This document shows, one piece after another, positions 54,150-63,442 of a stretch of DNA of 64,000 nt. Numbering within the stretch: position 1 is the first letter of the stretch; every line of letters starts with the position of its first letter. Below the pieces are notes generated by a model, which saw only the letters and a program-made list of their open reading frames with translations, had not been told where the DNA came from and did not search any database. A program made the translations under genes and the position numbers. Where the stretch lies: contig NZ_JACJKA010000010.1 of assembly GCF_016900355.1 (NCBI RefSeq), positions 39,160 through 103,159 of the forward strand, read 5' to 3'. Source of the DNA: Bacteroides mediterraneensis. Its GTDB lineage: Bacteria > Bacteroidota > Bacteroidia > Bacteroidales > Bacteroidaceae.

Positions 54150-54641
54150 TTACAAAATTTCTCTGGCAATCCACGCGCAGGCTTCGGCATCGGCCAGGGC
54201 ATGGTGATGTTGTTTCAGGTCGTATCCGCAGAGGGCGGCCACGGTGTGCAGCTGGTGGTTCTCCGCCCACGGGAATGCGCGACGGGAGGGACCCAGCGTG
54301 TCATAGAAATCATAGTCGGGATAGTCCATCTGGTAGACCCGGAAGACGGCTTTCAGGCAGCTCTCGTCGAATGCTTTGTTGTGGGCCACGAGGGGGAGTC
54401 CCTCAATCAGCGGAGCCACTTGTGCCCATACCTGACTGAACACGGGTGCCTCGTCGGTATCCTCGCGGGTGAGTCCGTGCACCTGTGTGCAGAAACGGCT
54501 GTAGTAGTTGGGCTCCGGTTGGATGAGCGAGTAGAACGTGTCGGTGATTTCTCCGTGGCGCACCACCACCACGCCCACACTGCATACCGAGCTGCGGGCC
54601 CCGTTGGCGGTCTCAAAATCGATGGCGGCAAAGTTTTCCAT
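54150..54641 (-). CDS. 3'-5' exonuclease, DnaQ-like (DEDDh)
   Basis: 163 residues with all DEDDh motifs: FAAIDFETANG (Asp, Glu), PLVAHNKAFDESCL (Asp) and HHALADAEACAWI (His, Asp). This single-domain form resembles the DNA polymerase III epsilon proofreading domain and could act in repair. It is the first gene of the pair with the ADP-ribosylglycohydrolase. Length is complete. Confidence 0.92.
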   Translation of the reverse strand: MENFAAIDFETANGARSSVCSVGVVVVRHGEITDTFYSLIQPEPNYYSRFCTQVHGLTREDTDEAPVFSQVWAQVAPLIEGLPLVAHNKAFDESCLKAVFRVYQMDYPDYDFYDTLGPSRRAFPWAENHQLHTVAALCGYDLKQHHHALADAEACAWIAREIL

Positions 54642-54896
54642 GGTCTTTTTCGTTGGTTTGGATACAAAGGTACACAGAATTTGGCGATACCTTTCCGTCC
54701 GGGAGCTGATTTTTGTGCGTCTGCCGATGAATGTTTCTCGGGTCCGGACCGATTGTATCTTGCTCTTCGGGAGTCAGGGCCTTGGGATAAATCCGAAAAT
54801 CATATTTAGTGAGAAATACCTGTCTGGTTCGTCATTTACTGGCATCAAATACACCTACATAGGCAGGCATTGTATCCGAGGTTGGTGATTTTATTG

Positions 54897-54904
54897 TAAC
54901 TTTG
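54897..54904 (+). promoter_or_regulatory. -7 box (TAACTTTG) of the sigma-factor operon
   Basis: Fits TAnnTTTG and lies 38 bp before the ATG at 54943. No TTTG at -33. Confidence 0.5.
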
Positions 54905-54942
54905 CGGAGAATTTGATTTTCTAAAATGTGCGACAGGTTCCA

Positions 54943-55497
54943 ATGGATAATTTAATTTTTCAGATACAGCAGGATAACGAATATGCCTTCAAGCAACTCT
55001 ATCAGAATTATTATTCGAGAGTGGTGACTTTTATCACGGGCATTATCAAGAGGCGGGAGACAGCCCAAGATTTGGCACAGGATGTATTTGCCAATCTCTG
55101 GCTTAACCGGAAGACGCTGGATGTTTCACGAAATCTGCAGAACTATCTTTTTGTCGCTTCGCGTCATGCAGCCATTAATTATTTGAAAAAAGAATTGTCT
55201 GTCATATCGGAGCCGATAGAAGACATGCACACGGATATAGGTTCCGACATGACGGTAGAAGATACGCTTTTCGCCAAGGAAATTCGTCTGCTCATAGAAA
55301 TGGTCGTTTCGGAAATGCCTGCACAGCGGCAGCGCATTTATCGGATGAGCCGGGAGCAGGGGGTGAGCAATGAAGAAATAGCCGGCACGTTGGGAATCAG
55401 CAAAAGAAGTGTGGAGAACCAGATCAGTCTGGCTTTGAAGGAAATCAGACAGGCCGTTACTGCCTACGTGATTTTTCTGTTCTGCATGTTATCATAA
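54943..55497 (+). CDS. ECF-type RNA polymerase sigma factor
   Basis: 184 residues from MDNLIFQIQQDNEYAFKQLY (an earlier in-frame ATG at 54928 is possible). Region 2 is FKQLYQNYYSRVVTFI and ETAQDLAQDVFANLWLNR; region 4 is VSNEEIAGTLGISKRSVENQ. It would direct transcription of the TonB-receptor genes that follow when released by the FecR anti-sigma factor. This sigma/FecR/TonB order is the common Bacteroidales cell-surface signalling arrangement. Confidence 0.93.
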   Translation: MDNLIFQIQQDNEYAFKQLYQNYYSRVVTFITGIIKRRETAQDLAQDVFANLWLNRKTLDVSRNLQNYLFVASRHAAINYLKKELSVISEPIEDMHTDIGSDMTVEDTLFAKEIRLLIEMVVSEMPAQRQRIYRMSREQGVSNEEIAGTLGISKRSVENQISLALKEIRQAVTAYVIFLFCMLS

Positions 55498-55570
55498 GTT
55501 AAAAAAACTGTCCGTGGAAGTGAGTATGGACGGAAATGTTTGTACTTGATGGTAGAAAACAGAAAAACTT

Positions 55571-56512
55571 ATGAATTACATTCATGAAATTATCAGACGA
55601 TATGTCAATCGCCGATACCCTCAGAAGCTGGAGAGAAAAATCCAGCGCTGGCTCTGTGAGGATGAAAATGCGGAAGCGAAGGAGGAAGCATTGCTCCGTT
55701 ACTGGAATGGAGCGGAGACCGTGTCCGACAGTCGGGAGATGAAAGACGGATGGAAACGGATTTCCGGTCGGCTGGGTTTCAGAAGCAGAAGCCGCCACTG
55801 GTACAGGTACGGCTATGCCGCTTCTTTCCTGATTTGCGTGCTGGCCGTTTCTTTCTGGCTATGGAACTCCACAGAAACTTCTCTTATACAAACGGTGACA
55901 ACCGGAAAAGGAGAGTCGAAAACCGTTACTTTACCCGACGGTTCCCTGGTCCGTTTGAATCCTTCTTCAGAAATTGCCTTTCAGCAAGCTTTTGAGGATA
56001 CTGTCCGTCGGGTTAGGCTGAAAGGGGAAGCCTGGTTCAATGTAGTCCATCATGCAGACAAGCCCTTTATCGTGAACGCTCCAAATCTGACCACAAGGGT
56101 GCTGGGCACCCGGTTTTGTGTGGATGATTATCCGGAGGACGGACAGGCTGCCGTGTATCTGCAAACGGGGGCGGTTGAAATAAACCCGGCAGAAAGTTTC
56201 CACTCACACGTATTGCATCCCGGTGAATATTTGGTATATGACAAGACCACACACCAGCTACACATTTCTGCGCGAAAGCCGCCTTACCTGTATTTCCGGA
56301 ATGCGAGTCTGGAGGAAATCAGACACTCGCTGGAGCGGAAGTTCAATATTCCGATAAAACTGGAAGGTGTTTCGAAAGAAAAGTACACCCTCGAATTTGA
56401 TTCGACGGCCACCGTCAGGGAAGTGCTGGAAACCCTTTGCGTACTGGATGAACACCTTACTTGGAGAACCAGCCATGACCATACAATCATTCTTAGTATA
56501 AAACACGAATAA
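55571..56512 (+). CDS. FecR-family anti-sigma factor
   Basis: 313 residues with a short cytoplasmic part, one membrane helix (YGYAASFLICVLAVSFWLW) and a periplasmic FecR domain (VTLPDGSLVRLNPSSEIAF, VRRVRLKGEAWFNV), then the DUF4974 C-terminus (PPYLYFRNASLEEIRHSLE). It would hold the sigma factor and sense the TonB receptor. Immediately follows the sigma gene and precedes the receptor by 4 bp. Confidence 0.92.
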   Translation: MNYIHEIIRRYVNRRYPQKLERKIQRWLCEDENAEAKEEALLRYWNGAETVSDSREMKDGWKRISGRLGFRSRSRHWYRYGYAASFLICVLAVSFWLWNSTETSLIQTVTTGKGESKTVTLPDGSLVRLNPSSEIAFQQAFEDTVRRVRLKGEAWFNVVHHADKPFIVNAPNLTTRVLGTRFCVDDYPEDGQAAVYLQTGAVEINPAESFHSHVLHPGEYLVYDKTTHQLHISARKPPYLYFRNASLEEIRHSLERKFNIPIKLEGVSKEKYTLEFDSTATVREVLETLCVLDEHLTWRTSHDHTIILSIKHE

Positions 56513-56516
56513 CACG

Positions 56517-59003
56517 ATGAAGACCAAACTGTTTATATTGTCCTGCCTGTTGGCTTTTATGGTTGGAAGCACCCTGTATGCCCAACATTCGGCTCAGACT
56601 GTCTTCTCCATCGAGGGGACGTATGATGCCTCCGGATTTCTGGAACTGGTCAGGGAAAAGACCGGTTGCCGGATTGCCTATAAGGAGTCTGATCTGAAAG
56701 ATAGTCGGAAAGTCTGTTTACACTATCAGAAGGAGCCTCTGGATGTCATTCTGAAGGATGCCTCAGAAAAATATGGACTTCTGTTTGTGAAGCATGGAAA
56801 CCAGCTGATTGTCAGGAAACGAACGCAATCACCTTCTGTCTCAAAGGAACAGTCGGCCCCGGTTGCGAAAGATACCGTGCGTAGTTTCTACATGCAGGAA
56901 GTGGTGAAGACTGCCCCTCGCATCGACAGGCTCCGGAACCCGCAAATGGGAATGACGGTGATGGATGACAACGCCATCCGAAGCGTACCGACGCTTTTGG
57001 GAGAACCGGACGTCATCAAGGCACTTCAACTGCAGCCCGGAGTGTCTGCCGGTACGGAAGGGTTTGCCGGTATGTTCGTCCGGGGAGGGGAAAATGATGA
57101 GAACCTGTTTCTTATCGACGGATGTCCCATTTATCAGACCAATCACCTGGGCGGATTGTTTTCTCCCTTTAATGCCGATGCGGTCAGTCACCTGACGTTC
57201 TATAAGAGTGCTTTCCCGGCACGTTACGGGGGAAGGCTCTCCAGTGTGACGGATCTTTCGATGAAAAGCGGAGATTATAAAAGCTGGCATGGAAACTTTA
57301 CGGTGGGACTGACATCGGCCAATGTCAGTTTCTCCGGTCCGTTGGTGAAAGACCGGACTTCCCTGTTTGTCGCACTCAGGCGTTCCTGGCTGGAACTGGT
57401 TTCCGTACCGGCACTGGCCATCATCAACGCCTCGAAAAAGAAATCCGGCGAGAAAGTCATAGCCGGTTACAATTTCACGGATTTCAACCTGAAACTTGAC
57501 CATCGGTTGGGGCGTTTCGGAACACTTTCCTTGCTGGGATATTATGGGCATGACCGTCTCAAGATGGGGGAACATCGCTTTTCGGGTGATGGGGAAGATA
57601 CGGAGCCTTATCTCCATAAGAATGAAAACCGGTTGGGGTGGGGGAATATGCTGACTGCCCTGAAGTGGCACCTCCCTATCAATACCCTTTTCGTATATGA
57701 CATGAAGGCTTCTTATACACGCTATCAGTCTGATTTCAGGAAAACGGTAGAAACGGTATCGGGTCGGGAGAGTGAGAACGGCTATGAAAATAGCTGGTCG
57801 CGAACCGAGAACCGAAATGCCATTCACGACCTCTGTGTAGATGCCTCCTTGGCGTTTATTCCGTCCGACCGGGTCATTATCCGCTTGGGAACGCAATATA
57901 CACACCATCGTTATGCACCGGAAGAGGAGGTACGGGAATCTACCTCTCTTCCATCGGGAAACGGGAACAGAGAAAGTCGGGTAATTGCCAATGAGTGGAA
58001 CGCTTATCTGGAGGGTGACCTTGAAGTTTGCCGCTGGTTGCGGTTCAATGCCGGACTGCACGGTTCTTTCTTCCGGGTGGAAGGAAAGCAATATCAGGTC
58101 TTCGAGCCCCGTGTCTCGGCTGATTTCCGGCTGAGTCCGATGGTCAGCCTGAAAGCCGGATATGCCCGTATGAGCCAGTTCGTGCAACAGGTAAGCGACA
58201 ATTACATTTCTTTGCCTACCGACTACTGGCTGCCCATTACCCGGAACTTCTCGCCGCTGACTTCCGACCAGGTTTCGGCTGGTATCTATGTGTCGCCCGG
58301 TAAAAAGTACACTTTCTCCGTTGAGGGGTATTATAAGAAGATGGACCACCTGCTGGAGTACCGGGATGATTACAAGGATTTACAGGTCACCTCCTGGGAA
58401 GACAGACTGACCAGCGGAAGCGGCAGGGCTTACGGAGTCGATTTTCAGGCAGAAGCCGATATGGGAAAACTGCACGGTTTCATCGGTTACGGGCTGATGT
58501 GGAGCGACCGGCTCTTTGCTGACCTGAATGGGGGAAAGCGCTTTCCGTCGAAATATGATAACCGCCATAAGGTAACCTTGTCGGCTACCTGGAAGTGCTC
58601 CGAACGGGTGGAACTGAATGCCGGATGGGTATTCATGACCGGGAACAGGGTTACGCTGTCACTCGAGAACTATCCTTATCCGGACGGTTATCCTACGGAT
58701 ATTGTCCCCACTTATCCGCATAAGGAGGAGGAGATGCCCGATTACTATGCAGGGAAAAACAATGTACGTCTTCCGGCCTATCACCGGCTGGATGTGGGCA
58801 TCAATATCTATCGTCCGTTAAGACGCGGACGGACCGGAATATGGAACGTTTCGCTCTATAACGCCTATTCCCGCATGAACCCCATCATGATAGAGAAGAA
58901 CAACCAGAAACAGAGTATGGAAGGTACACCGCTGGCTCCCCGATTCCGGCAGTTTGCCTTGTTTCCCGTCATTCCCTCTGTCTCTTATACTTATAAATTC
59001 TAA
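56517..59003 (+). CDS. TonB-dependent receptor with N-terminal STN signalling domain
   Basis: 828 residues. Signal peptide (LFILSCLLAFMVGSTLYAQ), then a secretin/TonB short N-terminal domain at about 30-105 (EGTYDASGFLELVREKTGC and DASEKYGLLFVKHGN) that contacts FecR, then the plug (MFVRGGENDENLFLIDGCPI) and a beta-barrel ending in VIPSVSYTYKF. No carboxypeptidase-like domain of SusC is seen and no SusD gene follows. It probably takes up an iron chelate or other small ligand (inference). Confidence 0.92.
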   Translation: MKTKLFILSCLLAFMVGSTLYAQHSAQTVFSIEGTYDASGFLELVREKTGCRIAYKESDLKDSRKVCLHYQKEPLDVILKDASEKYGLLFVKHGNQLIVRKRTQSPSVSKEQSAPVAKDTVRSFYMQEVVKTAPRIDRLRNPQMGMTVMDDNAIRSVPTLLGEPDVIKALQLQPGVSAGTEGFAGMFVRGGENDENLFLIDGCPIYQTNHLGGLFSPFNADAVSHLTFYKSAFPARYGGRLSSVTDLSMKSGDYKSWHGNFTVGLTSANVSFSGPLVKDRTSLFVALRRSWLELVSVPALAIINASKKKSGEKVIAGYNFTDFNLKLDHRLGRFGTLSLLGYYGHDRLKMGEHRFSGDGEDTEPYLHKNENRLGWGNMLTALKWHLPINTLFVYDMKASYTRYQSDFRKTVETVSGRESENGYENSWSRTENRNAIHDLCVDASLAFIPSDRVIIRLGTQYTHHRYAPEEEVRESTSLPSGNGNRESRVIANEWNAYLEGDLEVCRWLRFNAGLHGSFFRVEGKQYQVFEPRVSADFRLSPMVSLKAGYARMSQFVQQVSDNYISLPTDYWLPITRNFSPLTSDQVSAGIYVSPGKKYTFSVEGYYKKMDHLLEYRDDYKDLQVTSWEDRLTSGSGRAYGVDFQAEADMGKLHGFIGYGLMWSDRLFADLNGGKRFPSKYDNRHKVTLSATWKCSERVELNAGWVFMTGNRVTLSLENYPYPDGYPTDIVPTYPHKEEEMPDYYAGKNNVRLPAYHRLDVGINIYRPLRRGRTGIWNVSLYNAYSRMNPIMIEKNNQKQSMEGTPLAPRFRQFALFPVIPSVSYTYKF

Positions 59004-59018
59004 CGGACACATCGCTAT

Positions 59019-59981
59019 ATGAATATACATTTTCATCACAGTATTTGGGTGCTACTGACCGGCTTCTCGTTGACGGCCTGTTACAAGGACATCGACCTGG
59101 AGAAGTATCGTCCTGAACCGACACTTGTACTTAACAGCATACTTTCGCCCGATACGGTTGTCCGGGTACAGGTAGCCCGTACGGTATTCTTTACCGACCA
59201 TCGGGAAGCGGACACCAATGTGGCGGATGCGGAAGTCAGAATGTGCGTGAACGGCAGGTTTACGGAAACCTTGCGCTACGATGAAATAAACCGAATGTAT
59301 CTGTCGGATTATCATCCTGTGCCCGGTGAGCTCATCAGTCTGGAAGCGGAGAGTCCCCTCGGGCATGTGTCCGGACAGGGAATCATCCCCGAAGCGGTAC
59401 CCATAGAAGGTGTCAGACTGACGGCCCGTACTTTTGATGACCCGGACCAGATGTACTGGGCTCCCGGCGGGGTTACTTACGGGAAATCGTACGAGGCAAC
59501 CTATTATATTACTTTTACCGACCCTTCGGCGGAACGTAATTTTTACTTCATCCGGGTAGAAAGCGGTGATGGAATAGCCGCCGAAACGATTGATTACTCG
59601 TACGACGACGTCTTTCTGGCACAGCAGGAGTCTATTGACGGAATCACAACGGATACCGGTATTTATGGGAATGAAGGTCGTACGTTTACGGATGATTTGT
59701 TCAACGGGAACCGCTATACGCTGAAAATCGTAGAAAAGGCTCCTTTATACACGAATGATTCACGCCCTCGTAAAATTATCCTTTATTCGCTGTCGGAAGA
59801 TTATTATCATTATCTGACCGGTATTTTCAATACGGATGAGGAATCTGTCAAGGGCAGTCTGACAGACCTTGGACTGACAGAACCTTCTCCTCATTATTCC
59901 AACATCACAGGCGGAACCGGTATTGTAGGTGGCGTGCAAAGCCGGTCGGTTCGGGTAGACTTGAAATCTGTCCTCAAATAG
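59019..59981 (+). CDS. DUF4249 family lipoprotein
   Basis: 320 residues with a lipobox signal (VLLTGFSLTACYKDIDL). The mature part with LVLNSILSPDTVVRVQVART and the later GTGIVGGVQSRSVRVDL fits DUF4249, a Bacteroidetes family regularly placed behind TonB receptors. It is probably a surface partner of the receptor. 16 bp after it in the same operon. Confidence 0.88.
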   Translation: MNIHFHHSIWVLLTGFSLTACYKDIDLEKYRPEPTLVLNSILSPDTVVRVQVARTVFFTDHREADTNVADAEVRMCVNGRFTETLRYDEINRMYLSDYHPVPGELISLEAESPLGHVSGQGIIPEAVPIEGVRLTARTFDDPDQMYWAPGGVTYGKSYEATYYITFTDPSAERNFYFIRVESGDGIAAETIDYSYDDVFLAQQESIDGITTDTGIYGNEGRTFTDDLFNGNRYTLKIVEKAPLYTNDSRPRKIILYSLSEDYYHYLTGIFNTDEESVKGSLTDLGLTEPSPHYSNITGGTGIVGGVQSRSVRVDLKSVLK

Positions 59982-60021
59982 AAAACTCTTTTTAAAAACT
60001 TTGTAAATAGATAAAAACATC

Positions 60022-60441
60022 ATGAGATTTAAATTAGTAGCGGCCTTATTGGCCTTGGGAATGGCAACCGTGACTTTCACCTCTTGTGGCGACGATACGC
60101 CGGACAAAGGGTTTGAACTGACAAGTTATCTGGATGGAAATTATACGCCTACCGACGATGCCTGTCACTTGTCGGCAATCCTTAATGGGGAGAAAGTGTC
60201 CGAAAAGGCTTCAGTCACCTTTCATACCAGAGATTTGCAGACCGGAAGCATGGTACTTAATAATCTCTTTGAAGGATATGCATCCGTCAAAATCGAAGAA
60301 TTTACGTTGGTTCAGGAAACGGAAGGAGAATCTGTACGCCTAACGTTTGCAGGGACTCATCAAGTAGATGAAACGCTCCGGTTCAGCTATTCCGGTTATG
60401 TGGTTTATGGAAAACTATACATCGAGTTCAACATGGAATAG
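60022..60441 (+). CDS. Small lipoprotein of the TonB operon
   Basis: 139 residues; signal with a lipobox (LLALGMATVTFTSCGDDTP). The mature part FELTSYLDGNYTPTDDACHL and TLVQETEGESVRLTFAGTH suggests a beta-sandwich. 41 bp after the DUF4249 gene, so probably the last gene of the operon. Named family not certain. Confidence 0.72.
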   Translation: MRFKLVAALLALGMATVTFTSCGDDTPDKGFELTSYLDGNYTPTDDACHLSAILNGEKVSEKASVTFHTRDLQTGSMVLNNLFEGYASVKIEEFTLVQETEGESVRLTFAGTHQVDETLRFSYSGYVVYGKLYIEFNME

Positions 60442-60470
60442 TTATTTCAGAAGGTCTATCGCATTTTACT

Positions 60471-62027
60471 TTATTTTCCTGCTTCTACCTTCACTTCCTG
60501 AATGTTCCGCAGCTCGTCACTGAAGTTGACACCAATTCGGTAGACCGTGCGGCTGTCCTTGGCAAAAGGAGCAGCATAGCCTTTCTCCTGAATCTGGGCC
60601 AGCGCCTCGTCCGCACTGCCGTTCAGCTTGAATTCCATGACGTACACGTAGTCCTGCGTCTGGAGCACCAGGTCAATCCGTCCGCGGCTCGTGTGGTATT
60701 CCACCTGCACGTAGAAGCCCATCAGCTTGAAGATGATGTACAGGATGTTCTGGTAGTGTACCTCGCGGTCGCGGGCCAGCTCGTAAGGGATGTCGGCAAA
60801 CATCGTCTTCAGGCGGTCGAAGAAATCGTCCACCTTGCCCGCCATCACTTCCTCTACGAAGCACTGAATCTGGTAGGGCGACTTGCTCACGCTCACCGAC
60901 GCATAGTTGGGCAGCAGGAACTTGAAGAAGCCCTGCTCCACTTCGCGGTTGGGGAAGCCCAGGGTGTAGTTCTCGAACATCTTGTTGTAACCCTTGATGG
61001 TGAGGTAGCCGCTCTGGTAGATGACCGGAATCGGGTCGGTAGAAGCCGTGTCAATGCTGTCCAATACCGGCTGGCTGGTGACGATGTGTTCCAGGTCCTC
61101 TATCGGATAATGATGAAGCTTGAGCAGTTCGACGAGGTAGGTGGGCGTGCCCGTCTCAAACCAGTAGCTGCCGAACTTTTTCTTCGCAAAGGTATTCAGC
61201 AGGCTGAAAGGATTGTACATGCCCACAGCATTTTCCGTGAAGTGGTAGCCGTCGTAATTGGCTTTTAATTCTGCGCACGCTTGCTCGTAACTCATCCCCG
61301 TAGCCGTGGCCAGTGCGTGAATATCTTCTTCAAAATATGCATGGATTTCCTTCTCGCTGATGCCGCAGATTTCCACATAGCGGTCGTCCATGGAAATGTC
61401 CATCAGGTTGTTCAAATCGCTGAACACGCTGACCTTGCCGAACTTGGTCACTCCTGTCAGCAGGGCGAAGCGGATGCAGCCGTCCATGGACTTCAACGCC
61501 CCGTAGAACGCCTTCAGGGTGCTGCGGTATTCGTTCTGCAAGGCTTCATTGCCGATGGCCTGCAGCATGGGCTTGTCGTATTCATCGATGAGAATTACCA
61601 CCCGGTGGCCTGTCTGCTCGCATGCGCGGCGGATGAGGCCTTGAAAACGGAGGGAAAGACTCGTTTCGCTCTCCCGCGCGCCATATCGGCTTTCCCAAGT
61701 ACATAAATTGTCGTTCAGGATGCTGGTCAGCGACTCCGGCGAATCGTATTTCTGCGTATTCAAATCCAGGTGCAGCACCGGATATACCGTCCAGTCCTTT
61801 TCCAGTTTTTCAAGCGCCAGTCCCTTGAAAAGTTCCTTCTTTCCCTGCGCGTAGGCTTCGAGGGTGGACAACAGCAGGCTCTTGCCGAAACGTCGCGGAC
61901 GGCTCAGAAAATAGTAACTTCCTGTGTTAAACAACTCGTAAATCAAGGCAGTTTTATCGACATATTCGTAACCGCCCAAAATCACTTTTTCAAAGTTCTG
62001 CACTCCTACCGGATATAGCTTGCTCAT
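60471..62027 (-). CDS. AAA-ATPase-like protein with C-terminal PD-(D/E)XK nuclease domain
   Basis: 518 residues. The N-terminal AAA-ATPase_like part (PF09820) has YYFLSRPRRFGKSLLLSTL as Walker A and VVILIDEYDKPML as Walker B. The C-terminal PDDEXK_9 part (PF08011) has RIDLVLQTQDYVYVMEFKL with the D-ExK residues. The family is highly amplified in Bacteroidales and its role is unknown, although a defence or mobile-DNA link has been suggested by its distribution. It stands alone, convergent with the TonB operon. Confidence 0.9.
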   Translation of the reverse strand: MSKLYPVGVQNFEKVILGGYEYVDKTALIYELFNTGSYYFLSRPRRFGKSLLLSTLEAYAQGKKELFKGLALEKLEKDWTVYPVLHLDLNTQKYDSPESLTSILNDNLCTWESRYGARESETSLSLRFQGLIRRACEQTGHRVVILIDEYDKPMLQAIGNEALQNEYRSTLKAFYGALKSMDGCIRFALLTGVTKFGKVSVFSDLNNLMDISMDDRYVEICGISEKEIHAYFEEDIHALATATGMSYEQACAELKANYDGYHFTENAVGMYNPFSLLNTFAKKKFGSYWFETGTPTYLVELLKLHHYPIEDLEHIVTSQPVLDSIDTASTDPIPVIYQSGYLTIKGYNKMFENYTLGFPNREVEQGFFKFLLPNYASVSVSKSPYQIQCFVEEVMAGKVDDFFDRLKTMFADIPYELARDREVHYQNILYIIFKLMGFYVQVEYHTSRGRIDLVLQTQDYVYVMEFKLNGSADEALAQIQEKGYAAPFAKDSRTVYRIGVNFSDELRNIQEVKVEAGK

Positions 62028-62203
62028 AACAACTGGATTTTGATTCTACTGCGAATGTAGTGATTTCTATTTTCTCTTTCAAATAACTTTTACGGGATTT
62101 CAATTTTTTCATGCGAGGGGATAGGGGTATTTTGACCTTTCCGCGTTTTTATAAAATGATGAAAGTTCCAAAACGTGACTAGACATAACTAAAAATAACA
62201 AGT
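62028..62203. other. Divergent intergenic region
   Basis: 176 bp between the ATPase gene and the DUF4377-like gene. No convincing TAnnTTTG pair was found. Confidence 0.35.
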
Positions 62204-63442
62204 ATGAAAGGAAAAAACTTATTTGGAATCTTTGTGCTGTTCCTATGTACACTCAGCCTTATCGGCTGCCACGAAAAAGACGACTTTAAAGATCAGGTGG
62301 AAACCATCTGCATGTATGTGTCTGCCGAAACAAGTACCTATGTTCCTTGGGGGAGCGACCAACCGATTGAATGTATGCTTGTCAAAGAAGAAGGGAGACC
62401 GGAATATTCGCACCTCTCCTTTAAAGGAATCACCGGATTTACGTACGAGCAGGGACATGAATATGTTTTGAAAGTAGAAAAACGGACCTCGGTCGCCCCG
62501 CTGGCTGACGGTACCCGTGTCAGATACAAGTTGCTTGAGATTATGCAGGACACTTCCATCGCTCCGTCGTCTCCGCAATGGACTTTCCTCATTGATGACC
62601 GCAAGGAATCCGATATAGATCCCAGTACTTCCTATTTGGGCATACAAATATGGCCAGCTTTTGCCCATCGTCCAGACATTTATGTAGGAGCAGTCTATCC
62701 GAAAAGCGCGTTTGCCACTTCCTTCGACAGGGAGGTTACAGACGAAAAGAGACCTATAGACCTGACATTCAGTTTTTCCAATCCCTATTATCTCACCACC
62801 ATGGAGAAGGTCAGACATTTTGAGTACTTGAAAAAAATTAAGGAAGCGATAAACTCGGAGGAATATGCAAGTTATATGACTCCCGGCCGTCCTTATACCG
62901 CACAGCTGGCCGAAGTGAAAAGTCTGGAAAGCCTGAGTGGCTGCTTCATGAAAAACCAGACATTTAGCCGCACACTGGAAGATATCTGCCGACAGAAGTT
63001 CGACATGAAAAAGGTAAAAAGCCTGACAGTCGGCAAGGTTGTTTTCAAAGGTTTCACGGTATCGATGGATATGCCGGCCGACGGACTGTTCGTGAATGTA
63101 CCGTCCAATCTGGACGACTTGGTGTGTGTATGTGGACTGACTTACGGGACGAGCGCTTATTTTGTAATAGCCAGCGAGTCTCCTTATGAGGATGTGTTAT
63201 CGGCCTTTAAAGGTGCATTCGTGCGTGAATACAGCCAGCCCCACGGTACCTTACACACAGCCCAAATCGTTTTGCTGACGGTCTCGGAGGTGGACCAGAA
63301 TGCCATAGTCAATGATTCGTTTGAAGCTTTGGCAGATTATCTAAGGAGTCCTTTCCGAGATGGAAAAACCTACGGGTATCCCATCTTTTGCAGAGGACAG
63401 TATGTAAAAGACAACAGTTTGTTTGTCAAAAGAAAAGAATAA
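62204..63442 (+). CDS. DUF4377-like lipoprotein
   Basis: 412 residues with a lipobox signal (FVLFLCTLSLIGCHEKDD). Residues about 25-115 contain YEQGHEYVLKVEKRTSVAPL and TRVRYKLLEIMQDTS, as in DUF4377 domains. The rest (about 300 residues) has no family I recognise and includes VPSNLDDLVCVCGLTYG-like segments that could be a beta-rich or adhesin-type domain. It is monocistronic. Single-domain DUF4377 proteins are much shorter, so this is an extended form. Confidence 0.7.
   Translation: MKGKNLFGIFVLFLCTLSLIGCHEKDDFKDQVETICMYVSAETSTYVPWGSDQPIECMLVKEEGRPEYSHLSFKGITGFTYEQGHEYVLKVEKRTSVAPLADGTRVRYKLLEIMQDTSIAPSSPQWTFLIDDRKESDIDPSTSYLGIQIWPAFAHRPDIYVGAVYPKSAFATSFDREVTDEKRPIDLTFSFSNPYYLTTMEKVRHFEYLKKIKEAINSEEYASYMTPGRPYTAQLAEVKSLESLSGCFMKNQTFSRTLEDICRQKFDMKKVKSLTVGKVVFKGFTVSMDMPADGLFVNVPSNLDDLVCVCGLTYGTSAYFVIASESPYEDVLSAFKGAFVREYSQPHGTLHTAQIVLLTVSEVDQNAIVNDSFEALADYLRSPFRDGKTYGYPIFCRGQYVKDNSLFVKRKE

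Noticed and set aside
56841..58349. 502-codon open frame on the minus strand
   Set aside because: Antisense of the TonB receptor gene, with no recognisable domain.
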